Below are positions 8,201 through 14,592 of a stretch of DNA of 18,611 nucleotides, in pieces. A model generated the notes under the pieces. That model worked only from the letters and a program-made list of their open reading frames with translations, ran no database searches and had not been told where the DNA came from. The DNA is from Verrucomicrobiales bacterium (GTDB lineage: Bacteria > Verrucomicrobiota > Verrucomicrobiia > Limisphaerales > UBA9464), in assembly GCA_003445095.1 (NCBI GenBank), contig DLVS01000291.1:1-18611 (forward strand), in the 5' to 3' direction. Numbering within the stretch: the stretch's first letter is position 1; each line of letters opens with the position of its first letter. Made by a program: the position numbers and the translations under genes.

Positions 8201-8323
8201 CAGGACGGGCCGAACGTCGCGATTGAAGTCCACCTTCGGTGCGCCCCCAGCCGAGGTGATCGCGCCAAATCCAAAAAGCGCGGCGAGCGCGGTCTTGAGA
8301 GGGAGATGGCTGGGCCGTGTCAT
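5216..8323 (-). CDS. PSCyt1 / DUF1549 / DUF1553 secreted cytochrome-like protein
   Basis: A 1035-residue exported protein of a family greatly expanded in PVC bacteria. The start is placed at the ATG at 8323, which gives a normal Sec signal (basic start, then TALAALFGFGAITSAGG); an in-frame TTG at 8341 adds six residues. Residues 31-125 are the PSCyt1 cytochrome c-like domain with heme motif CFACH (45-49) and a possible axial methionine in AMPP (101-104). DUF1549 follows (about 150-360) and includes a second CxxCH, CAQCH at 328-332, conserved in the family. A middle region (about 430-600) looks beta-rich, and DUF1553 begins near 720 (RLNRLDLANWLVARDNPLTA) and runs to near 985. The biochemical role is unknown; electron transfer tied to polysaccharide breakdown has been proposed for the family. 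It precedes the DUF1501 gene by 16 bp. Confidence 0.94.
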   Translation of the reverse strand: MTRPSHLPLKTALAALFGFGAITSAGGAPKVDFNRDVRPVLSDNCFACHGPDTNKIKGALRLDLRDVAIKPAKSGKTALVPGKPDESELVRRLFTTDPDDAMPPAESHKTLTTVQKELLRRWIAEGAEYQGHWAYTPPEKPQVSATARGIDELVGRRLREVGLSPSPEADRRTLTRRLYFDLVGLPPKPDEILAFEQDTSPGAYAQLVERLLASPHYGERMAIGWLDVVRFADTIGYHSDTPRNIWPYRDYVIRAFNNNKPFDQFTREQLAGDLLPDPTLEQKVASAYNRLLLTTEEGGAQEKDYEARYLTDRVRAVGAVWLGQTIGCAQCHDHKFDPIKAKDFYSLGAFFADVKEPIIGRREDGAFVPNEAQAPELIRHEEIVTRLQREFNGPHPELADAYKNWQQALLAAIEQDARWTRLAPATATSKGEAELKVRDNLSVLASGKNPERDDYTLRFTNSLTGVIGLRLEALPDDSLPAKGPGRAANGNFVLTEVVARVERDGAEPRPVSFRLARATIEQTTFVENNPYKLWSAASVIDGDSKGESAGWAVLPEVGRPQRLQLELEEPLALLEGEGLVVELQQRHGNGGHNLGCFRMATTTNAEAIHSAPTPPPPKEIAALVQVPEDQRTAEQRDQLFVHFKNATPELAALRQQLAEAKKVRAEFEATVPRCLITERSEKPRTVRILPRGNFLIETGDVVEPALPAFLVTPGSQPEGRRLNRLDLANWLVARDNPLTARVVMNRMWKQFFGTGLSKVLDDLGAQGEPPPNRALLDWLACEFMDSGWDMKHMVRLIVMSETYRQVSTASRELLARDPDNRELARQGRWRLEAELVRDNALSLAGLLVPVVGGPSAKPYQPEGYWENLNFPVRSYDASTAAEQYRRGLYTWWQRSFVHPSMLAFDAPTREECAAERSRSNIPQQALVLLNDPTYVEAARGFATRVLQEAPPDTTARLTWAWRQALGRSPEAKELATLQELLDKHLAEFRQDPATAAQYLKVGASPPSPALDPAELAAWTDVARALLNLHETITRS

Positions 8324-8351
8324 TGAAGTGAACGACGGCAACGCTGACCCA

Positions 8352-8379
8352 AAACCTTCAAAGATTCCACCGAAGGTTT
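8352..8379. repeat. 8-bp inverted repeat upstream of the PSCyt1 gene
   Basis: AAACCTTC (8352-8359) and GAAGGTTT (8372-8379) are perfect inverted arms separated by 12 bases. The site lies 29 bp before the PSCyt1 ATG and about 125 bp after the NDK stop, both on the - strand. Read on that strand the right arm runs into TTTTGGG, so it could be a weak terminator for the NDK transcript or an operator for the next operon. The rest of 8324-8504 shows no clear promoter. Confidence 0.4.
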
Positions 8380-8504
8380 GGCGGATTCTGCGAGTGAGGG
8401 TGCTAGCTGCGGCCTAATGGAGCAGCCTGCATTTCGGCGGCCGCACCTCGTTCGGACGAATGCGGATTCGGGATCGATTCTCTCGTTCGATTCTCGGCCC
8501 GCCT

Positions 8505-9683
8505 TTACCGCGGACCCACTACCGCGGCGATTTCGCGACTCAAGTCGTCAGTCTCCGGTTGGACAATGGCCAGTTCACGCCGGGCCGATTCGACGCTGTC
8601 ACTCGCATGTGCGGCGTTGACGAGAATGTTGGAACCAAATTCCCTGCGAATTGTGCCGCGCGGCGCTTTTCCTGGATCGGTGGGCCCGAGAACATCGCGA
8701 CATTTGGCCACCGCATCGGGGCCTTCGTAGACCACTGCCAAACAGGGAACGGTCCCCGGCTTCTCGAGTTCAGCGGGTGGGCATTCACGTTCCGACCGAC
8801 CACTCATGAATCGAACTAGGTTGTCGAATCGGAAGTCTCCGTACAACGGCCCCAGCAATTGGCCCAATTGTTGTTCTACCGTCGGCGGGATCGGGAAGCC
8901 TAGCTCGGGATGCGCCGACAGCGCTTTGCGGGCTTCGGCGCCGACCATCGCATTCAGGCGGGTTCGCATCACTTCGCGAACGGGCTCATAGAAGGCGAGG
9001 GCTTGCGCGGTGCTGAGGTGTAGGAGTCGTGCGCCGACGATAAACAGGCCGGTGCGACTGAAAAAATCGAGCACGCTGCCGGGCCGACCTGCCGCCGCCC
9101 CGAAGTTATCCGGCTTTACGAGCACCAAGGTGCGCTGCGGCGCGACTCCCGGCTCATACGTAATCGTGTTGTCGAGCAGGCCACCATCGGCGCGGGAATA
9201 CCGGGCCCAAATTAGCAGCTTGGCATTCGCCTCTTCCGCGGTAGGCGCGGCCAACACGGCCGGCTCGAAGTAAGTCACCCGACCGTCGCCGTCGGTGATG
9301 TAGTCACCAAACGTTCCGCGAATGGTCTCACCCTGGATGAACAGCGGAGCGAGGTTGCCCACCACCGAACGAACTCGGCGAACGGCATCCTCACCTTTGA
9401 ACAATAACAGCAACACTCGGCGGCGGCGCCCGGTCCGCGAGTCCGGCGCCAACTGCTTCCGCACATAGTCGCGAAGCACTTCTTGCGTGACCCGATCCTG
9501 CGGGTCGGAGGCGGTGACAATCTGTTCGGAGTATTCGCGGATCAGCTCGGCGCTGGGGGCATACATCCGGACGGCTACCAATTCACAGCCCGACCGAGTC
9601 AACAACCGCGCCAGGATCCCGCCCGTGCGAGACTTAGCGAGCGAGTACGGAGTGATCAGGACGTAGGCCAGTTCGACAGCCAT
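8505..9683 (-). CDS. double-domain nucleoside diphosphate kinase, first domain degenerate
   Basis: Nucleoside diphosphate kinase moves the gamma phosphate of ATP to other nucleoside diphosphates through a phosphohistidine. This 392-residue protein contains two NDK folds, against about 140-150 residues for the normal enzyme. The C-terminal one (about 183-375) keeps the active residues: VLVKPD with K190, PRGTIR (341-346) and NAAHASDS with the catalytic histidine at H359. It also has an extra segment of roughly 45 residues (about 255-310). The N-terminal one (about 5-165) keeps the outline (AYVLITPYS, VLLLLFKGEDAV, IRGTFGDY) but has threonine where lysine is expected and no histidine at the HGSDS site (YFEPAVLAAPT), so it is probably not a kinase. 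The gene starts 12 bp after the DUF5679 gene and lacks a Shine-Dalgarno, suggesting coupled translation. Confidence 0.9.
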   Translation of the reverse strand: MAVELAYVLITPYSLAKSRTGGILARLLTRSGCELVAVRMYAPSAELIREYSEQIVTASDPQDRVTQEVLRDYVRKQLAPDSRTGRRRRVLLLLFKGEDAVRRVRSVVGNLAPLFIQGETIRGTFGDYITDGDGRVTYFEPAVLAAPTAEEANAKLLIWARYSRADGGLLDNTITYEPGVAPQRTLVLVKPDNFGAAAGRPGSVLDFFSRTGLFIVGARLLHLSTAQALAFYEPVREVMRTRLNAMVGAEARKALSAHPELGFPIPPTVEQQLGQLLGPLYGDFRFDNLVRFMSGRSERECPPAELEKPGTVPCLAVVYEGPDAVAKCRDVLGPTDPGKAPRGTIRREFGSNILVNAAHASDSVESARRELAIVQPETDDLSREIAAVVGPR

Positions 9684-9695
9684 GGCGCGAACGGC

Positions 9696-9902
9696 TCAAA
9701 CGGGAGGGCCTGCGGGGGCCGCGGGCACTGCGGCAGGTGCGGCGACGGCGGGGGCCGCTTTGCCACCGAGGATCTTGAACATGACGGCGCCGCAGACGGG
9801 ACATTTCCCTTTCACGGCTTTGCGCCCGTTCTTCATCGTCTCTTCGACAGCATCAGCGATGGGTCGTTTTGCTTTGCACCGTACACAATATCCTTCGGCC
9901 AT
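9696..9902 (-). CDS. DUF5679 small zinc-ribbon protein
   Basis: A 68-residue protein beginning MAEGYCVRCKAKRPI, with a second pair in GKCPVCGAVMF. The two CxxC knuckles fit a single four-cysteine zinc ribbon, and the spacing and wording fit the DUF5679 family, of unknown function. After the ribbon comes a tail of about 20 residues made almost only of Ala, Pro and Val, probably disordered. The ATG at 9902 is chosen over an in-frame TTG at 9914 because GGAGG (9907-9911) sits 4 bases before it. It is the first gene of a pair with the double NDK. Its leader contains a perfect 9-bp hairpin directly next to the Shine-Dalgarno. Confidence 0.82.
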   Translation of the reverse strand: MAEGYCVRCKAKRPIADAVEETMKNGRKAVKGKCPVCGAVMFKILGGKAAPAVAAPAAVPAAPAGPPV

Positions 9903-9906
9903 AAAA

Positions 9907-9936
9907 ACCTCCAAGGCGGGACCAGAAGGTCCCGCC
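9907..9936 (-). promoter_or_regulatory. leader hairpin abutting the Shine-Dalgarno of the DUF5679 gene
   Basis: GGCGGGACC (9915-9923) and GGTCCCGCC (9928-9936) form a perfect 9-bp, GC-rich stem with a 4-base loop. In the - strand transcript the stem ends 3 bases before GGAGG (9907-9911). It may protect the 5' end of the mRNA, modulate ribosome access, or bind a protein. It is not a classical terminator, as no T tract follows the stem directly. Confidence 0.55.
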
Positions 9937-9949
9937 GTTAAGTCGTTGC

Positions 9950-9979
9950 AAGGTACGGGGCGGCCTGCGGGGGTGTCAA
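9950..9979 (-). promoter_or_regulatory. candidate promoter for the DUF5679-NDK operon
   Basis: On the - strand a consensus -35 box TTGACA (9979-9974) is followed after 18 bases by TACCTT (9955-9950), which matches the -10 consensus at only 3 of 6 positions. Transcription would begin near 9943, so the message would start almost directly with the perfect leader hairpin. The arrangement is suggestive but the weak -10 keeps confidence low. Confidence 0.35.
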
Positions 9980-10084
9980 TTGTACCCGGGCTGTCCGAGC
10001 TTTTTGGCGATCCGATCCGAGCGCACCTATCGGATTAACCCGCTAATCTCAAATGAGTTGAGCCGTTGCGACTGGTTCTGATGA
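9980..10084. other. spacer between lplA-like gene and DUF5679 promoter
   Basis: No gene is seen. There is a short inverted repeat TCCGAT (10011-10016) / ATCGGA (10029-10034) with a 12-base spacer, and another CCGCTAATCT string at 10040-10049 like that at 3299-3306. Either could be an operator or chance. Confidence 0.3.
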
Positions 10085-10816
10085 TCACCGGCGATGGTGC
10101 CATTCCGGACGCCGATAACGCTCAATGAGGGCCTGATCGTGTCTGGCCGACGGCCATTCCAAGAAACGTTCTCCGGCGTCCCAAGTTACCTTTAGCACCT
10201 CGCGAATTGCGTGGGGCGGTTGCCCAAGATTAGTGACGAACTCGGCGTGCGGACGATTGGCGCGATAGCCCGGCTGCGCACTCGGCGAAGCCAACAAATC
10301 GGAAACCAAGCTCAAATCGAAGTCGCAGAGGAACGTGCCGTGAAACAGAAGCGCGTTTCGCGTCCGTCTTTGTGCATTGCCGGAGAACTTCCGTAGGACG
10401 CCATCAACGCCGCGAAGCGCCAGGTCGGTATGTCCTTGGACGCTGGCTCGTCCGCCGACCAGTCGATTCAAAGCCGTGGCGTTACGGGCCATGATCCATT
10501 GATTAGCCTGGGTCACGGAAGTCAGGCCAGGATGATCGTTCGTTCGGAGAGCGAGACCGTAGTTCAAACATCCGGGTCCTTGGACCACTGCGCCTCCGCC
10601 TGAGGAACGTCGGAGAACCGGCACACCCCGAGCTCGGCACTCCACCAGGTTGACCTCGCGTTCCACCGCCTGGCCGTACCCGACCACCACGAACGTCGTT
10701 GTCGATTCCCAGAACCAAAGTATTTCCTCGCCTCCGAGTTCTACCACATCGAGCAACGCTTCCTCCCAAGCGAGCAACGAGGGCGGATCACCCACCGGAA
10801 GTTCGGCCCAACGCAT
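10085..10816 (-). CDS. lipoate-protein ligase A family protein
   Basis: A 243-residue member of the biotin/lipoyl ligase fold (BPL_LplA_LipB). The lipoate-binding motif RRSSGGGAV lies at 69-77, followed by QGPGCLNYGL, and the catalytic-type lysine is K143 in RKFSGNAQRR. HGTFLCDFD (159-167) is also typical. The enzyme attaches lipoate or octanoate to the E2 subunits of 2-oxoacid dehydrogenases and to the glycine cleavage H protein in the cytoplasm. Whether it is a true ATP-using ligase or an octanoyl/lipoyl transferase cannot be decided from the motifs, so no gene symbol is given. The C-terminal accessory domain of classical E. coli LplA seems absent, given the length. No Shine-Dalgarno is visible before the ATG. 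It is probably a single gene, with 182 bp to the next start and 374 bp upstream. Confidence 0.87.
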   Translation of the reverse strand: MRWAELPVGDPPSLLAWEEALLDVVELGGEEILWFWESTTTFVVVGYGQAVEREVNLVECRARGVPVLRRSSGGGAVVQGPGCLNYGLALRTNDHPGLTSVTQANQWIMARNATALNRLVGGRASVQGHTDLALRGVDGVLRKFSGNAQRRTRNALLFHGTFLCDFDLSLVSDLLASPSAQPGYRANRPHAEFVTNLGQPPHAIREVLKVTWDAGERFLEWPSARHDQALIERYRRPEWHHRR

Positions 10817-11190
10817 GGACGGGAGGGTGACTGACCCAACGAATATGAGCGAGAATCGCTACTAACTGACGGTCCAGGAAAATACCGCTTGAGAATCTCG
10901 ATTTCGTCGCTCTTTTCGCCCCCTGCGAATCTGGAGCGCCGCCCGGGGCGGCTCTGCTAGCTTTGATTTTGTTGGTGCCGATCATTGTGACCCGGCTGCT
11001 GTTCGCGGATGGCAGCAGATGACGGAAGTTCCACTCCCCACCGTGGCTGGTCGTGGTCGCCGCGTCCGCAAGGGCGCGGCGGCTTCAGGATCGGCCTGAG
11101 CCGAAATAGGGCGGTGAGTGACTCCCAGTGCGGCCGAATGTGCCCGCTTTTGGATGTGCGTGTCCGCCAGCACATCTAATTGAGACGCGG
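10817..11190. other. 374-bp intergenic region without a recognised gene
   Basis: No supported coding frame, tRNA or known RNA is visible. Several hairpin-forming segments occur: GCCGCC (10938-10943) with GGCGGC (10947-10952), CTGCTG (10996-11001) with CAGCAG (11013-11018), and GGCTTCAGG (11081-11089) with CCTGAGCC (11095-11102, one bulge). None has a T tract. The region should contain the promoter of the lipoate ligase and the transcript end of the DUF6797 gene, but I cannot point to either. Confidence 0.4.
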
Positions 11191-14100
11191 TCATCGGATC
11201 GCGCGATTCACGGTATACCACAACGTTCCACGTATCGGCTGTCCACCATCCGCTGCCTCGACATTGTACTTCAGTTCAACCTGCATCACGGGGCCGAGAT
11301 CGGGAACTTCAAGCAAGACTGTCCTACCATCCGGTTGCAGTTTTGCCGAAGCCACTGGCAGGCGGTCGCGGCCTTCTTGGTTTGGCTTCGACACCGACCA
11401 ATCTTTAGAGCCGTACTGTTGGGCGTACTTGTAGTTCCACGCCTTCAAATCGTAGCTGCCCGGATCGTTGGCAGTGGCGGGATCAAGCGGCCGGGCGAAG
11501 GCAAGTTCTAGTCCTTTTTCCCGCAGTCGAAATCCAACTGGCGCCCCGACCGGCTTGCCGGTGAATCGCACCCTTTGCAGGCAACCGTCCTTCACGGCGC
11601 TGGTCTGCCAACCCGTGCTGCCCGCTACGTACATTGAACCGTCGCGGGGGTTGAAGGAACCGCGGTTCGGACCACTCAAGAACTTCGCCGGCAACGGAAC
11701 TACCGCACCTTGCAACGCAGCCGAATCAGTGCCGCTGGCATCGCGCAACACCAGCATCAGGCCGCAGCGTCCCCAGAGCAGATGCAGCATTTGCCCGCTC
11801 AATGGTCCCCACTTGCCCGATGGCACCCACACTTGGGAGCCGCTGGAATTGTCCACGCTATGCGGGATCCAAAGCAACGGTGCGTCGTAGCCGTTCGGAC
11901 GGTCCGGAGTGACCCGTGGTCCACCGTATCCGTAATATCCGCTGGGCCGAATCTCCGCGATGAAGGAAGACGGCGTCCAATCGCCCTGCTGAGGTGCGAC
12001 CGTGATTACCTTTCCATCAGGACGAACTCCCATGCCGTTGGGATTTCGGAAACCCGTCGCCAGCGTTTCCTTGCTGCGGCCGTCCGCCGAGACCCGGTGC
12101 ACGCCTTTGGGATCCACGTAGTAAAAGTTCTCCGCGTCATCCTTTTCGAGACACGTCACGTAGTCGTGCCCGCCGGTCGAAGTATCGATGCCTTCGAAAA
12201 AACTTTCGTAAAAGTCCGCCTCGCCATCGTTGTTCAAATCGCGAAGTCGCGTGATGCGATCCCGTCCAAGCACGTACACCTGTCCGTCCCGCACTTTGAG
12301 GCCGAGAGGTTGGAATAACCCGGTGGCGAAGCGTTGCCATTTCAGTTCTTGCAGCGAGTCGTCGATCCCGGTGACGCGCCACACGTCACCGTGAATGGTA
12401 CACACATAGGCGGCACCATCGGGCGTCAGGTCTACTCCGGAGCCGAAGAGCAATGCCTTCCACGGGTTGTCATATGGCATCGTCAAAGTATCGACGGCGA
12501 GGAAGTCGGTGTCGGCGCCGCGTTGACCGCGCGTGGTCAGCGTCTGCCACTGGGCCGATGGGTTCTTCAACAAGTCTTTCGGATTCGCCCCCAGGCCGAC
12601 GGTTTGGCACAGAGTGTTGAATTGCGCCAACGCATTGGTTGGACCGCGCCAGCATCGAAGGTCAAGGCGCTGAGGCTCCTTCGAAGGTTCCAGGGTGATG
12701 ACTTCAATTCCACCGCGATCACTGTTGAGCGACTGCGAGGAACGAACTGGCTGACCTGAGACGCCCAAAGCAGAGGCGACAGTCCCTTCGGAATTCGAAG
12801 AGATCCTTCGCGATTCTTGCTGGAGAACGACTCCAGTGGACGCATCCACCCCTTCGTGTTGAGCGGACAACGTCTGAGAATTGGTTCCTTTGAGATGGCC
12901 CGTGGCGATGAACGTCAGCGGCTCGGCGTGAGGACCGATCCACAATCGTCGGACCAGGACGGGACCGGCCGGCGTTTCTTCCAGCGCCGGGGCTTCCAGG
13001 ACGTCGGCGTCGCCCAATCGGTAATCGAGCACGGTTCCACTGGCGGTGCGGTGAATCCCGCGAAACTGATAGTTCGAAGTTTTCAGTGGCTCCTTGGAGA
13101 TCGCGTCGATCGCCGTGAACTCGATCGGTCCGCCCGGTTTCGGTGGGCTGATCAGACCGAATCGAGCGGGATCGAATTTCAGGAAATCGCCGGTCCAAAA
13201 CGCGCGAACCGTTCCTTGGGCGGTGTCGTAGGCGACGGCGGCTCGTTGGTTTCGGCCGAGTTTGATGCTGAGTCCTTTCGCGAGCGTCGATCCATCGGGC
13301 AGGCGAAGATTGGACGCGAGGAACGGACCGACGTCAGTTTCCTGCCAGCGATTGTCCTCCCAGTCCTTCTCCGCCTGAGTTCCCGGTTCTTGGCCGGAGA
13401 TTTTGGGACTTCCGGCGGAAGGATTGGCCGGCGACGGTCGTGACAAACCTTCGCGCGCCGTGGACGAAGCGGGAGCCAGTGGTGATTGAGCCGGTTGATT
13501 GGCGAGAGGTGCTAATCTCGTTAGCCCATCGAGCTCCTGGCGTAATTTGACTTCGGCATCTTCGTCAGTGTGCCCGATGATTCCGACGGGGCCGTTCCAT
13601 CCGCTGGTCTTCAACGCCCGAAGCATCGCCAACTCTTGGTCGCCGGTGCCCAGGGGAATGATCTTTTTGCCGGTCCGGTCACCTTCGCGAACCATCCCGT
13701 TGAGATTGATCGCGACGAGATACGGCTGGAGCACGCGCAACTGTGCGGTGAAGTCGTCGATGTGTGCATGCGCGTGATGGAAGTTGTACACGCAGCCGAC
13801 ATTGGTGACTCCCACGGAACGCAGCCTCTCAATGATGGCGACTTGATTCGTGGGTTCGCCGAACCAGCCGAGGTGATTATAGAGGGCTACAGATGAGCCC
13901 AATTTCTTAGCGGCCTCGCAAAGAGGAGTCAGCGTCGCGACGGCGCCTTGAATCTTCTCGGCCAATTTCGTCGGGTCGGCTTCGGGCTCTGTCCCCATGG
14001 TAACCCACAACTGCGGATGAAGGTGGTTCCGTTCGAGACAAGCCAGGATCGCCTTGGCCTCTTCATTCAACCCGGCTGGAAACCACCACGCGGTGAGTTC

Positions 14101-14367
14101 GATTCCGTGCTTCCTCAGCGCGGCCACTTCCGCGTCAAAGGTGGGAATGTGTTCGGCGCGCCAATCATAAGCCAGCCGGTGAATTCCCAGCCGATCCAAC
14201 ATGGCGGCGCGTTCCTCCGGTCCGCGCTTCTGACTATCGAACGGCACAATGCACCAGGCAACGAGATTGGTGCGCGCGAAGAGTCCCGATTCCGGAAGTT
14301 CAGCGTGAACGACGAACAGACCGAGCAGCCAAAGGACTGACAACCGTCTCAACATAAGGTGCCGCAT
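11191..14367 (-). CDS. exported fusion: sugar-isomerase-like TIM barrel + DUF6797 + sorbosone-dehydrogenase-like propeller
   Basis: A 1058-residue protein with a probable Sec signal (about 1-22, LRRLSVLWLLGLFVVHA). Residues 30-283 resemble the xylose-isomerase-like TIM barrel of sugar phosphate isomerases/epimerases, with YNHLGWFG (163-170) and VGCVYNFHHAH (190-200). A Pro/Ser/Ala-rich linker (284-333) leads to a DUF6797-like region (about 338-500: VGPFLASNL, KGLSIKLG, FWTGDF). Residues 620-940 look like a beta-propeller of the glucose/sorbosone dehydrogenase type, with repeated DG turns, RDLNNDGEADFYE (709-721; possible Ca2+ site), NPNGMGVRPDG and GGHDY. The last 110 residues look like an Ig-type domain. 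A role in the periplasm on sugars is likely, but no reaction can be named. The start may be the ATG at 14367 or at 14355; neither has a Shine-Dalgarno. Confidence 0.85.
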   Translation of the reverse strand: MRHLMLRRLSVLWLLGLFVVHAELPESGLFARTNLVAWCIVPFDSQKRGPEERAAMLDRLGIHRLAYDWRAEHIPTFDAEVAALRKHGIELTAWWFPAGLNEEAKAILACLERNHLHPQLWVTMGTEPEADPTKLAEKIQGAVATLTPLCEAAKKLGSSVALYNHLGWFGEPTNQVAIIERLRSVGVTNVGCVYNFHHAHAHIDDFTAQLRVLQPYLVAINLNGMVREGDRTGKKIIPLGTGDQELAMLRALKTSGWNGPVGIIGHTDEDAEVKLRQELDGLTRLAPLANQPAQSPLAPASSTAREGLSRPSPANPSAGSPKISGQEPGTQAEKDWEDNRWQETDVGPFLASNLRLPDGSTLAKGLSIKLGRNQRAAVAYDTAQGTVRAFWTGDFLKFDPARFGLISPPKPGGPIEFTAIDAISKEPLKTSNYQFRGIHRTASGTVLDYRLGDADVLEAPALEETPAGPVLVRRLWIGPHAEPLTFIATGHLKGTNSQTLSAQHEGVDASTGVVLQQESRRISSNSEGTVASALGVSGQPVRSSQSLNSDRGGIEVITLEPSKEPQRLDLRCWRGPTNALAQFNTLCQTVGLGANPKDLLKNPSAQWQTLTTRGQRGADTDFLAVDTLTMPYDNPWKALLFGSGVDLTPDGAAYVCTIHGDVWRVTGIDDSLQELKWQRFATGLFQPLGLKVRDGQVYVLGRDRITRLRDLNNDGEADFYESFFEGIDTSTGGHDYVTCLEKDDAENFYYVDPKGVHRVSADGRSKETLATGFRNPNGMGVRPDGKVITVAPQQGDWTPSSFIAEIRPSGYYGYGGPRVTPDRPNGYDAPLLWIPHSVDNSSGSQVWVPSGKWGPLSGQMLHLLWGRCGLMLVLRDASGTDSAALQGAVVPLPAKFLSGPNRGSFNPRDGSMYVAGSTGWQTSAVKDGCLQRVRFTGKPVGAPVGFRLREKGLELAFARPLDPATANDPGSYDLKAWNYKYAQQYGSKDWSVSKPNQEGRDRLPVASAKLQPDGRTVLLEVPDLGPVMQVELKYNVEAADGGQPIRGTLWYTVNRAIR

Positions 14368-14382
14368 GACGTATGGACGTCA
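14367..14382. promoter_or_regulatory. 6-bp-arm palindrome over the start of the fusion-protein gene
   Basis: TGACGT ATGG ACGTCA is a perfect inverted repeat with a 4-base centre that overlaps the first base of the start codon at 14367. It has the look of a dimeric repressor site, but a single short palindrome can arise by chance. If it is an operator, the ATG at 14355 may be the true start. Confidence 0.3.
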
Positions 14383-14472
14383 GATTGCCCGGGACCTCTT
14401 CGAACGGGAAAGCTCGGAATCGAGCGGAAGCGGCAATTCACCTTTCGACTCACCGCAGTTGAAGTGGTGCTT

Positions 14473-14591
14473 GCGCTATGGAGTGCGCCAATCCGCTGAC
14501 GTTTTGGCACTCCGCGGCGGGTCGGATTCGATTTATGGTTTAGCGCTAGTGCGACCTAAAAACGCCGGAGGGCCGGCGTACTCCATAACGC
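14473..14591. repeat. structured intergenic element of about 119 bp with terminal inverted repeats
   Basis: The outer arms, GCGCTATGGAGT (14473-14484) and ACTCCATAACGC (14580-14591), are inverted repeats matching at 11 of 12 positions. Inside are two further hairpins: GGAGTG-CG-CCAA (14480-14491) with TTGGCACTCC (14504-14513), and ACGCCGG (14562-14568) with CCGGCGT (14573-14579). The element ends one base before the YdeI-type stop codon. It resembles, from memory, palindromic repeats scattered through Verrucomicrobiota genomes; that identity is inferred. Confidence 0.6.
14558..14579 (-). terminator. intrinsic terminator after the alaS-DUF1802-YdeI genes
   Basis: On the - strand ACGCCGG and CCGGCGT form a perfect 7-bp GC-rich stem with a CCCT loop, followed directly by a T run (five T counting the last stem base). 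It lies 14 bases after the stop codon of the YdeI-type gene, in the right direction, and sits inside the structured repeat element. Confidence 0.7.
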
Positions 14592-14592
14592 C

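Noticed and set aside
10817..11190. tRNA or small structured RNA in the 374-bp spacer
   Set aside because: No tRNA arms or T-loop string were found; the short hairpins are unconnected and lack a T tract.
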